Assembly: GCF_048544455.1 (NCBI RefSeq) | Contig: NC_133526.1 | Coordinates: 8,386,001 to 8,450,000 of the forward strand | DNA length: 64,000 nt | Direction of reading: 5' to 3' | Origin: Silene latifolia | Lineage: Eukaryota > Streptophyta > Magnoliopsida > Caryophyllales > Caryophyllaceae | Part shown: positions 46,301 to 55,864 of the stretch, piece by piece | Numbering within the stretch: position 1 is the stretch's first letter | Layout of the letters: the number at the start of each line of letters is the position of its first letter | Translations under genes and position numbers: made by a program | The notes under the pieces: model-generated | What the model saw: the letters and a program-made list of their open reading frames with translations, nothing else | The model's database searches: none | What the model was told of the DNA's origin: nothing

Positions 46301-49300
46301 GCTGACGCCGAATCCCAGAGGAACTGCAAGAGAATTGCCAGAGTTCACCACTAGAACTAGTAGCAAGGGCAACACAAGTATGGTAGCTGGAAGGGACGGC
46401 AGAAGCAATTAAGGAGTTAAACGAACCCGATTCAACTAGAATACTTCCGCGCTTATTGTTTGAATGCAATCTACTTGGGGGGCTCCTATCATTCCCAGGA
46501 GAAGAGATAATCTGCCGCTCCTCCGGAGATGCAAGGCTAATAAGGGGTGTGGAGTCATCATAGACGTTAGGCCAGAACACGATACCTCGATTTTTCTGAT
46601 TGCATAAAACAACTCCGGCTGACGTTATACTGCTGTCTGGGCGGTCGTTATTCCAATTGATACACGAAAGCAACCAAGTATCGCCAGGGTAAGTAGCTCT
46701 ACCACTGAATTCGGATACTTCTAATGGAATATCAAGAGCTATACATTTCTTTGAAGCAGCAGGTGATAAGTAACTCCACATGAAAAGTTTGTTTCCACAA
46801 ATCATCCAAGACAAAGAAGTTTCCTTGTCCATTCCACCAGCAATGCATGCTTCACCTGCCACAAAGGCCTAATTCAGGAACGTATTGACCTCTAAAGATA
46901 CAAAGTTATTGAAAAATAGGCCAAACCCAAATTACTAACCTGGGACGGAATTATGCAGAAAGTTTGTCTGCTGGTCATAAACAACTTGCGGAAAGTCTCC
47001 GACATACACAGGATTTCTATCATCTACCTTTGCATTTTCCTTAGATGTAGGGATTCTGGAAGATAAAGAATCTCAGCCTCAGTCCAAATTCAAATGGAAA
47101 TAATCATATTTAACAATGTCACAAACTCAACATGATAGAAACTTGATTTTTGTAGGTGATTTAAGAATTCTTCTGCGAAAAATAGCACTCAGAAAGGACT
47201 CCGCACTTCTTAGGCACTAAAACTTAAAACATTTCAAAAAAAGTCCCTATTTCCAATCAATAGATTTACAGACTCTTACATGCACAACTTCTTCTAGTCG
47301 ATTTTGAATCTAAAATAAAATTTCGAGAAATGCTAATCATGATTCCTCCTAACTCTAATAATTGATTTGATCATTTTTCTTACGGTCCACTGCACATTGA
47401 AGCTTATACTAGTAACTAGTACGACACCTCAACAAAAATCCAAACATCTACAACCCAAACGCAACAAATTTGAATCACGCAAAGTTGTAAATCTGAAGGA
47501 CTAAAACCTACATCGAATCTCAATCTCACATTAAAATATAACATGTGAGTCAATAACACATCCTAAGACAAATTTGCGAACTCCAAACCATAATAGTCCA
47601 TCTCTAATTAAAAGGTTCCTACCCTTAACTCTGAGAGTCTGAATATATGATAGATTGATGAAATCCTACTTCATGGTACAATTTAATTGAGTAACTAGTA
47701 AGACACCTTAACGATCTGTGAAGATCTACCATGCAGCAGAACAAATTTGAGCACACAAAACAATATTTCCTAACAACTAAAATCTGCATCAAATCTCAAA
47801 CCCACATGAAAGCACCATCTCTTCGTCAATACAGCATTCTAAATAAATTAGGGAACTCCGAACCACACGGTCTGTCTCTTATTAAAGAAACTATCCTTCA
47901 CTCTTAGTGTATATTAGATCAGATGAAATCCGAAAGGTAGACTATTTGAATATACAACTTCATATGATTGACATTGCTCAACTTCAAGCTACACAAACAC
48001 TATTATATGTTAACAATTATCAATGTTGCAAAGTCCAAACACCATCTCTGCTTCAAATACAGCATTCTAAATAAATTAGGGAACTCCGAACCATACACGG
48101 TCTGTCTCTTAATATATATAATCTACCCTTAACTCTTAGTGTATATTAGATAGATGAAATCCGAGTACAATGTAAGGAAGACTATTTGAATATACAACTT
48201 GAAATGATTGGCATTGCTTAACTTAAAGCTACACGAACACTGTTATATGTTAACAAATATCATTGTTGCGAAGTAAATGAATAATGCTTCGACAACAGTG
48301 CAGGTAGAATGAGGCCATCTCACCTAGAAACTAGTGTTTGAACTAACATCACATGGAGAAAGAGCACTCAATACATTCTAAGTAAGTCTCTTGCGAGACT
48401 GCCTTGTTGTAATTCATGTGACACCACCTCATTTGCTTGAAAAACTCCCTCATTTCCCCACTAACCCAGATAAAAACAGAAATAAACTAACAACCAAACT
48501 ATTATATAGGTCCATCTCATGCTACTGTCTCATACAAGAAACTGTGTACATTAAATCATGAGACCACAACATCAAAATATATGAACATTTTCAACTTAAA
48601 ACGTCACGGTTTTCGACAATGAGAAAACCTAAGTCAAGCAATCATCAATAAAAGGGCCCGTAAATCATAATATATCAAACAAACATGATATAGGCACAAA
48701 TGACAAATACTTCAGCAACAACACTGATGGAATACTAAAGAACTAGAGTTTCAACTAACATCCTCTAGATAGAAGATCATTAGAACGCAAATACATTCAA
48801 TCATTAGACCACATCAATTAACATCCAAAAGCGACATCAAAAACCTACAACATCGCTACTTAAACAGCCACATTTTCGACAATAAAAAACCTAATATCAA
48901 GTAATCAGCAATAACAAAGTATATAAGAACGCAGATAAATTAAATCATGAACTAACACAATTTTGACTATGAGACCATCTAACCTTAAGAGCTAGTGTTT
49001 CAAATAGCATCCTAATACACTGGAAAAGCGGATACATTCAATCATGATACCACAAAACCTACAACATTCACTACTTAAACTGCCACATTTTCGACCAAAA
49101 AAACCCTAAAAATCTAGCAATCAGCAAGAAATTGTGTTTCAAGTAGCATCCTAATACACTGGAAACGCGGATACATTCAATCGTGAGACCACAAAACCTA
49201 CAACATTCGCTACTTAAACTGTCACATTTTCAACTATAAAAAAACCTAAAATCGAGCAATTCGCGCTAACAAGGTATATAAGAACGCAAATAAATTAAAT

Positions 49301-50317
49301 CATGAATTAACGCAACTTAGACTGTGAGACTTTCTAAACTAATAACTAGTGTTTCAACTAGCAACCTAATACACTGGAAACGCTGATACATTCAATCATG
49401 AGGCCGCAAAACCTACAGCATTCGCTACTTAAACTGCCACATTTTCGACAATAAAAACCTAAAATCAAGCAATCCTCGATAATAAGGTATATAAGCAAGC
49501 AGATAAATTAAATCATGAATTAACGCAACTTACACTTTTAGACCTTCTAAGTTCTAACCTAAGAACTAGTGTTTCAACTTTCAAGTAGCATCCTAATACA
49601 CTGGAAACACGGATACATTCAATCATGAGAGCACAAAACCTCAAAACCTAAAACATTTGCTACTTAACAGCCACATTTTCGACAATGAAAAACCTAAAAT
49701 CAAGCAATCAAAGGTTAATTAGACCGCTGATAAATCAAATGATGAACTAACGCTAGTTCGAGGATGAGAGCTACTAAATAAGAAGTAGTGTTTCAAATAG
49801 CAGCTTAAATGCTTAATACACTGGAAATGCCGATACATTCAATCATGAGACCACAAAACCTACAACATTCGCTACTTAAACTGCCACATTTTCGACCATG
49901 AAAAACCTAAAATCAAGCAATCAACGAGAAGAAAGATAAACTAGAACGCAGATAAATTAAATCGTTAATCAACGCTAGTTCGACAACGAGAGCTACTAAC
50001 CTAAGAACTAGCGTTTCAAGTAACATCCTAATACAGCGGAAACCGTAACAATCAGCATCGGTACGCAACACGAATAACTAGAGCAGTACGAAAATGGAGA
50101 AAAAAAGAGACCTAGCACGGAGAGATAAACGAGAAGCCCAAGGAGCAGGAGTGCCGGTCTTAGGACGGTTAGAAATGGTGGCGGCATCGTCGAGAAATCG
50201 GCGATTATCAACGGGAGGAGTAAACGGTGACGAATCAAAAGAAGGCGTGGTATGGTGAGCAGGAGTTCCGGTCTTAGGACGGTTGGGATTCTTCTTCCTT
50301 GTTGCTGGTGAGAACAT
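37177..50317 (-). CDS. NUP133: Nuclear pore complex protein NUP133, 1322 aa, eight exons
   Basis: The exons, 5' to 3' on the minus strand, are 50317-50112, 47055-46940, 46855-45041, 44214-43493, 41409-41257, 41153-40817, 38555-38488 and 37728-37177. Every junction is GT-AG and the phases add up to 1323 codons with stop, close to the Arabidopsis protein of about 1300. NUP133 is a scaffold of the Nup107-160 (Y) complex. It has an N-terminal beta-propeller (from about residue 85, with NPVYVGDFPQVVYDQQ and SLSWMICGNKLFMWSY) and a C-terminal alpha-helical domain (LRELQNMISHNN; IWYPPPDGLVPWYSQSVVRD; LPPWELIRLCLQGRTPELLL). The N-terminus is basic and Pro/Thr-rich (FSPATRKKNPNRPKTGTPA), with RPKTGTPA repeated. 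In legumes NUP133 is also needed for symbiotic signalling. Introns 1, 5 and 7 exceed 2 kb and are repeat-rich. Confidence 0.95.
38556..40816 (-). other. NUP133 intron 7
   Basis: The 2.26-kb intron contains three decayed, roughly 150-bp spaced copies of a block with CTCCAAAGTTGAATC-like sequence (about 39440, 39598 and 39748). It also contains a T run at about 40002-40017 and an A run at about 40172-40196. No coding sequence was recognised. Confidence 0.5.
41410..43492 (-). other. NUP133 intron 4
   Basis: This 2.08-kb intron is AT-rich. It has a GAGAGTTGCTTGGCT motif repeated at about 42633 and 42716, AGCATTCACTAAAT repeated three times at about 42887-42957, and the AAC microsatellite listed separately. 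No nested gene is seen. Confidence 0.5.
43290..43394. repeat. (AAC)18 microsatellite inside a 22-bp direct repeat
   Basis: Eighteen AAC units run from 43311 to 43364. The sequence beginning ATCCCAATAACCGACACTTC occurs directly before the run (43290-43311) and again after it (43373-43394). It lies in a NUP133 intron. The Asn- and Leu-rich frames here are repeat artefacts. Confidence 0.9.
47568..48290. repeat. ~235-bp tandem array in NUP133 intron 1 (array 1)
   Basis: Three copies start near 47568 (diverged), 47826 and 48061. Shared blocks include GCATTCTAAATAAATTAGGG, ACGGTCTGTCTCTT, CTCTTAGTGTATATTAGAT and AGACTATTTGAATATACAAC. The second and third copies are close, and the first is decayed. 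Confidence 0.75.
48730..50060. repeat. ~220-bp tandem array in NUP133 intron 1 (array 2), 7-8 copies
   Basis: Copies begin with ACTAGTGTTTCAA near 48741, 48991, 49134, 49341, 49564, 49786 and 50006, with a distant relative near 48331. Shared blocks are CATCCTAATACACTGGAAAC, GATACATTCAATCATGAGAC, CTACTTAAACTGCCACATTT and AACCTAAAATCAAGCAATC. Spacing is about 205-250 bp except one copy of about 143. The last partial copy stops about 50 bp from the exon 1 donor at 50111. Confidence 0.85.
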
Positions 50318-50534
50318 TTTAATGGAGTTTTACGGAGAGTAGTGGAAATTGACAAGGGAAATGGAGTAGAAAAGGTGGTTATATGGCCAAGGGGGATGAA
50401 GTGGAGAGGGTTTTAGGCGATTTTAGGAGGGAGGTCCAGTGAAAGACTGAAAGGGGACTAGTGAAGGAAGGAAAACAGAAGTACAGTGCATTCTACAAAC
50501 AAATCGGAGAAGAATTACGGCTTCGCCACAAGGT

Positions 50535-50538
<4 letters not shown>

Positions 50539-50567
<29 letters not shown>

Positions 50568-50700
50568 GACAATCGGGTTATCAAGCTCTACAGTTTAATA
50601 GCACGCTTAGCTAACCTATGAGTGGCTTTATTACAAATTCTAGGAACATAAGCAAAGGTGGAGTTAAGCGTTTAAAACTTGGCGAAATTTTCAAATGCCT
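50539..50700 (-). mobile_element. 5'-truncated LINE 3' end upstream of NUP133
   Basis: A 29-base T run (50539-50567) is the poly(A) tail of a minus-strand insertion. Just inside it a frame reads FAYVPRICNKATHRLAKRAI before a stop, which is the usual C-terminus of a LINE RNase H domain. Only about 130 bp of element remains. It lies about 220 bp upstream of the NUP133 start. Confidence 0.75.
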
Positions 50701-51640
50701 CAGGTTCAAAACGTAGTTGTTGTTTCAAGTACGAGTTTTACTTTTTTCATTAGTTTTCCTTACCATCTCCTTCTCCTAAAAACAATGGAAAAATTTCTAA
50801 TCCTCTCTTTCTCTCCAAATTAATCAAACTAAAACCAAATTACTCACTTATGAAACTTATTTCTCATATTAATCAATTAATTCAAGTAATGATTATAACT
50901 TAGTCATTCATTGCATAAATTATGTAACAAATTAAGGAGTTGAAATTAATTTAGGGTTAATAAAAATTTATATATGTAAATTAGGTTTGTGAGAAAAGGT
51001 GACTAAGGTGGTGAAGGCGGCGGAGGTCAGGCTTGTGGTGGTCGGCCATGCAGGAAGGCAAGGGAGATGGGTGGTTGTCAGCGGTGCAGGGTGGCAAGGG
51101 AAGGGCAGTAGGCTTGGTGGGGCGGATCGAGGGCACGGGTCTATTTTCGGTGGGGTTGGGTGGGTGGCTGATTTCCGGCGGGTCTGGCCGGCCGATATTG
51201 CGGGCGGTGTGCAGAGGAGTGGTCGGTGGAGCAGTGGAGGGAGGAGGGCGGTGGTTGTGGGTGGTGGTTGTTGGGAGAGAGGAAATAGAAGGAAATGAGT
51301 AAATTGTAAATATGTTGAAATGTAATGGTTAAAATGGTCAATTGTGTACACAATTGAGTAAATCATGTACATGATTGAGCATCACCCAGTTCAAAATAGC
51401 ATTGGTTACCTTTTAAGCTTTGAGCCTGTCACTCCTAAAAAGGTGGTTAACATACTGTATGTGGTCTATAAGCTATCACGTACACTCCTGTGCATCAAAA
51501 TATAGCAGCTATGGTTCCCTCATCATTCACAACAACAAAAAACGGCTTCAAAAATGTTTTTGCAAATATGCTCTAAATTTTTCAAACGTTTCAACGGGAA
51601 TGCTACCTAGCACCAACCAGGGAAATCTGTCCAACGGGCA
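50701..51640. other. Intergenic with a GC-rich, G/T-biased block
   Basis: About 51000-51290 is GGTGG/GGCGG-rich and opens long frames on both strands that encode only Gly/Val/Trp-rich or Pro/Thr/Leu-rich low-complexity protein. I do not call them genes. The rest is AT-rich, without recognisable features. Confidence 0.5.
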
Positions 51641-52080
51641 ATGGGTCAATTGGTTAGGGTTTGGGTCGTGCTAATTCGGGTCTGTCATGATATCGGGTTA
51701 GTTTGGGTTGTTTCTGGTTTCTGGTGTTATTGGGGTATGTTGGCCGACCATTTTCAGATCAAATGAGTCGAGTTATTTCGGGTATTTTCTGGGTCAATGA
51801 TTAAGAAAAACAAAAAAAGGTACGTATTATTAGTATTACCTGTTTTTAGTTTTACTTTTGATAAAAAAAAATTCTAGACCTAAATAATATTAAGTGTGCT
51901 TTTTAAATTAGTTATTTCAAGCTTTTTTGATCGATTAAAGTTATATTTGTCAGGTCATTTTCGGGTCGAATAGTTTCGTGTTGAGTCGTTACGGATCGAG
52001 TCATGTTCGGGTCGGATTACATGTCACATTCGAGGGTTAGGACTTGTAGTTTAGGTCAATTTCGGGTCTCGGGTTAGCCT
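51641..52080. repeat. Degenerate GGGTCGGGTT-type repeat tract
   Basis: Imperfect GGGTCGGGTT, TTCGGGTC and GGGTTTGGGTCG motifs recur on one strand, interrupted by AT-rich DNA. Such strand-biased tracts are common in plant intergenic DNA. No unit length is stable. Confidence 0.45.
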
Positions 52081-52090
52081 TTTAGGGTAA

Positions 52091-52502
52091 GGCTCCGTTT
52101 GGCACGACACTTCAGGTAGCTTATTTGACCAAAATTTTAGGTACATGATTTTTTTGGAAGTGTTTGACAAATAGCTTATTTGTTCAAAAAGGGTACCTGA
52201 AATGGAATGTTACTTCAGGTAGCATTTGAGAAATCTGGTACGTGAAATGACTTATTTTCCATTTTGTACCCATTTATTCTATAATATTAAATAATTTACA
52301 TATCCTTTTACGTCATTTTACGAAAATCAGCTACCTTTTCAGCTAATTTGCCAAACACATTTTTATATAATCAGTTACCTTATCAGCTCCTAATATTCAG
52401 CTACCTTATCAGTTACCTTTTCAGGTTTCAGTTAGTTTTTCAGTTTTCAGCTACATTTTCAGGTTTCAGCTACCTTTTCAGGTAGTTTTGTCAAACAGAG
52501 CC
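52091..52502. mobile_element. Tourist-type (PIF/Harbinger) MITE
   Basis: The ends are GGCTCCGTTTGGC and, reversed, GGCTCTGTTTGAC. TAA is duplicated at 52088-52090 and 52503-52505. The right half contains several copies of CAGCTACCTTTTCAGG, an internal minisatellite. The element is 412 bp and non-coding. Confidence 0.8.
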
Positions 52503-52505
52503 TAA

Positions 52506-53012
52506 GTATAACTGGATTGGGTTGACATTGCCACTTGCCAGGTATAGGGGGCGAGGGGAATTCACTCACTAGTTCGACCAAATACCAGATCGAACGAACT
52601 ATTTGGCCGGGTTTAGACCGGACCGTATTTATTTGATCAGAATCACCTATTTACTCTACTTTAATTTTCGATCCCGTCCTAAACCAAATTAAATGGACCG
52701 TGGGATCGGACCATGCACCGAACTTAAAAACAAAATGTTGTTTAAAATAGTAACATTATTGATTTATTAATTATTTTGCTTACATATATTATAAGATATG
52801 TAATTATGTACACAAGTAATTAAGTAGAAAGGTAATGTTTCTTGTTTTAATCGTAATGAACATCTTGAGTTTTAGTTTTATATATTACACCATGCATGGT
52901 TGTCAGTTTGTCACGATTGTGATCCTACTTTGAATCATAGATAGGGTGGTAAGATCGGATTGCAGAATCGAATCGAGGATTGAAAGACCCTACAAATAAC
53001 TTAAATTTCTTC
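52506..53012. other. Intergenic DNA between MITEs
   Basis: Ordinary AT-rich sequence; no gene, repeat or regulatory site could be supported. Confidence 0.4.
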
Positions 53013-53240
53013 TTTGGATAGCAAATAAGGGTGGAAGGAAATGGAGGGGGAGAGATTCAGAGGGATTCATTTTCCCTCCTACAAAGCAAATCAAATCTCC
53101 AAAGTAGACAAGATTTCAAAGGAAATTCTATCCGAACACCCACATGTCATTTGCCCTCCCTTACCCTTAATTACCTCCCTTTCTCTTTTCTCCTCCCCCC
53201 TCCCCTCTCTCTACCTCAACTTTTGTTATCCAAACACACC
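53013..53240. mobile_element. Possible MITE remnant with inverted ends
   Basis: TTTGGATAGCAAA at the left and TTTTGTTATCCAAA at the right are inverse copies. The core is pyrimidine-rich (CCCTCCC runs). The TTTGG end style fits a Tourist or hAT MITE, but I see no clean target duplication. Confidence 0.4.
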
Positions 53241-54051
53241 CTAAAAGATTAATACGGAATAAAATAATTTTGTATTGTCTAAATCTCAATTGCTTATTTC
53301 TGACAGGTCCATTTCGTTGAATGAGTAATTGGAGCTTAAACGCATTACACAACTTATGAAGTTACGCTTAAATCAGTAATGAACATGCAACGATGACTCA
53401 TACAGAGCAAATGCCTTGCCTTTGATGCATGAGTCAATCAATGTCGATTTTAAATTCTTGGTTAACAATGGGTAAACGAATGGAGAAACCTACGCTTTTG
53501 TAAACTCCAATAAGGAAGCTAGTGTTTATAATACTAACAACAAAGAATGACTAAAAATATTTACTTTTGTTAATACATAGTAGAAAATTGAAATAGAAAC
53601 CCTAACAATAAAAACCAATATTACTCCAATTATATAGTATTCGTAAAAAACCGCCGAGTCTCATTGATTTTCTACCTATTATGTTGCACCCAATAATTAT
53701 TACTCCAATTAAAGTACTCCAATTTAGACCATATATCATACCATCTAGCTCAAGATGCTCAAGTGGCCTAACACTAATGTCACAGAAAATAACCGGAAAG
53801 AAGAAATCGTCTTCCATTGATGAAAACTTTAGACAATCAAGCTCATCGTTTTTTGAGATAAAGAGGGATCGTAGGAACGTCTTTAAGGTGGTCGGCGAGT
53901 GGGGGAGGGACGGACGACGATGGTTGCGATTGTGGTGGATTGTGGGCCGGTGGGTAAATATCTGATGAATCAGATACGGGTCAAAGGGGTCATGGTCACA
54001 TTGGAGTTAGAAGGATGAAGTGATTTGTTAAGGAGGTATCAGGTCATCTAA
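53241..54051. other. Intergenic DNA
   Basis: No gene was recognised. A 94-codon plus frame at 53681-53965 begins in AT-rich sequence and ends Trp/Arg-rich, without a domain. Confidence 0.4.
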
Positions 54052-54335
54052 GGGGGTGTTTGGTTGAGAGTGTTGGAATGGAATGGATTTGAGTGATTCT
54101 AGTGTTTAGTTGGGGCATTTTGGAATGGAGTTAGAATCCTGATGGATTCTAATTCCACCCCAACCCCTTGGAATCTCATACCCACCTTTCCACTCAGGTT
54201 TCTAACTCCATCCCCACTCCATACAATTTTAGATTGAACCAAACAATAAATAATAGGTATGAGGTTCTAAATCTATCCCCTCGTGGTATCTCATTCCATT
54301 TCAATCCATTCCGACCTTTTGAACCAAACGGCCCC
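54052..54335. mobile_element. Tourist-type MITE with fold-back core
   Basis: The ends are GGGGGTGTTTGGTT and, reversed, GGGGCCGTTTGGTT. TAA is duplicated at 54049-54051 and 54336-54338. The interior is itself partly self-complementary (GGAATGGAATGGA against CCATTCCATT types). Confidence 0.82.
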
Positions 54336-54432
54336 TAAGTGTGATACGTGGAGATGGGTGCATTTGTATGGTTTATTGTTAGTTTAATTAAAATTTAGAG
54401 TATTTTGAGAACACCCCAAATAATTTGGAGTA

Positions 54433-54598
54433 GGCTATGTTCTTTTCGGCTGAAACGAGCTGAACAAGGTGAAATGAATGTGGTTGAAATAAGAGTTAAT
54501 TTTATATAAAGATGAGATGAGCAAAACTAACTGAAACTGAACTAAATAAAACTGAGCTAAATTAAAATGAACTCAAATTAAACGAGAAAGAACGAGCC
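54433..54598. mobile_element. Small MITE with GGCT..TGTTCTTT termini
   Basis: GGCTATGTTCTTTTCGGC at the left and, reversed, GGCTCGTTCTTTCTCG at the right are similar inverted ends, flanked by TA on each side. It is 166 bp with a core of GAACTGAACTAAA-like repeats. Confidence 0.6.
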
Positions 54599-54630
54599 TA
54601 ATTAATAATTTTGAGTTAGAATAGGAGAGC

Positions 54631-54776
54631 TGATTTATATCGACGACGTTTTAAAAAAAAAGACGATAACTGCCCTTCCACTCATCCAACACTTTCTCGT
54701 TTAAACTGATCCCTTACGTTTGCAATTGAGAGCACTTGAGCCCCTTCACCAACGCGTCTCCCATTATTAATGGGGG
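54631..54776. repeat. Partial second copy of the long-TIR element's end
   Basis: GCTGATTTATATCGACGACG followed by TTTTAAAAAAAAAGACGATA is a near copy of the terminus that starts again at 54776. It suggests a truncated relative inserted beside the complete element. Confidence 0.55.
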
Positions 54777-55123
54777 CTGATTTATATCGACGACGTTTTA
54801 GTAAATATCGACGACGTTTTTCATAAAAAAGACGATGACTGCCCTTTTGACCTTCTCTCTCTAAAAAAATTTCTCTCAAACTCAACTAAATTAAAAACAA
54901 AAAACAACAACAACAATTAACAATATGTCAGCCTAATTAGTTCATGACATTAATTTTGTAAATAACATATTGTTAATTGTTTGCGTAAATCTGAAATTTT
55001 TACCCCCAAGATTGAACCATGGACCAAACGTTGGAAATCAACATTTGCCGTGGTCCAAACGTGGGAAACCAAGGTTGGCCGTGGTCCAAACGTTGGAATC
55101 CCACGTTTGGCCACGGAGAAATT

Positions 55124-55170
<47 letters not shown>

Positions 55171-55478
55171 TCTCCGTGGCCAAACAACCAATTCCCACGT
55201 TCAGCCACGGATGAACGTTGCATTCCAACGTTATACCCACGGCCAACAACCATTTCCAACGTTTGGCCGCGGTTTCGCCCTAAAAACCGTACAAATTCAC
55301 TCCCAATTCAATTAACAACAACAAATTTCGACTCAAAAATCAATCCCAATCAACTATATTTCGCAAACAACATATAACAATACCAAAATTTACATAATAA
55401 CAACTAATTAACATGAATTTTAATCGAAAAACTAACAAATTCTACACTTACTTGGTTTCAATTTCTAAACTAATTTAA

Positions 55479-55511
<33 letters not shown>

Positions 55512-55795
55512 ACACTTACTTGGCAACGTGGGAGGCAGCAGTGTGGTGGCGGTGGAGGCGGCAAGGTCGGCGTGGTGGTGGCAGCAGTGTGGTGGCGGTG
55601 GTTGTGGTGGCGGTGTGGTTGTGGTGGCAGTGTGGTGGTGGTGTTGAGTGTTGGTGGAAGTTGGAGGTTGAGTAGAGAGAATAGAGAGAATAGGGAGAAT
55701 GGCTAGTGAGAGATGAGGGGCAATGAGCGTCTTTTTTATGAAAAACGTCGTCGACGTTTACTAAAACGTCGTCGATATTAACGAATCCGGTTATT
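54777..55795. mobile_element. ~1-kb long-TIR fold-back element, possibly Mutator-like
   Basis: The left end (about 54783-54845) and the reverse complement of the right end (about 55725-55790) match over 55-65 bp. The shared parts are ATCGACGACGTTTTAGTAAA, then TCGACGACGTTTTTCATAAA, then AAAGACG. Long TIRs and lack of coding suggest a non-autonomous MULE. ATTATTAAT (about 54763-54771) and GTTATTAAT (about 55792-55800) could be a 9-bp target duplication with one mismatch. The interior holds a large palindrome, an A30 tract (55480-55509) and a GGTGGCGG-rich stretch (about 55525-55640). Confidence 0.65.
54995..55275. repeat. 280-bp imperfect palindrome made of 31-bp units with a perfect A/T-rich tip
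   Basis: On the left, CCRTGGNCCAAACGTTGG units start at 55017, 55048 and 55079, with a 31-bp period. On the right the same motif appears inverted (CCAACGTTTGGCCGCGG and relatives). The tip is perfect: GTTTGGCCACGGAG (55105-55118) and CTCCGTGGCCAAAC (55172-55185) flank T22 followed by A26. Transcripts would fold into a long hairpin. Confidence 0.8.
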
Positions 55796-55836
55796 AATCC
55801 CTCTTATTCCAAAATCACATTCATCCCCAAATTCAT

Positions 55837-55850
55837 AACCCTAACCCTAA
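55837..55850 (+). promoter_or_regulatory. Telo-box in the ESS2 leader
   Basis: AACCCTAACCCTAA, two overlapping AAACCCTAA-type telo-boxes, lies 15-28 bp before the ESS2 start codon. Telo-boxes are known in promoters and leaders of plant growth and translation genes. A role here is inferred. Confidence 0.5.
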
Positions 55851-55864
55851 TTTCCGACAAAACA

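Noticed and set aside
50968-51372. Overlapping frames of 70-134 codons on both strands (Gly/Val/Trp-rich and Pro/Thr-rich)
   Set aside because: Low-complexity translation of a GGTGG-rich tract, with no domain and no splice or leader context.
54970-55377. Frames containing poly-Phe/poly-Lys across the palindrome
   Set aside because: They are translations of the T22-A26 hairpin and have no protein character.
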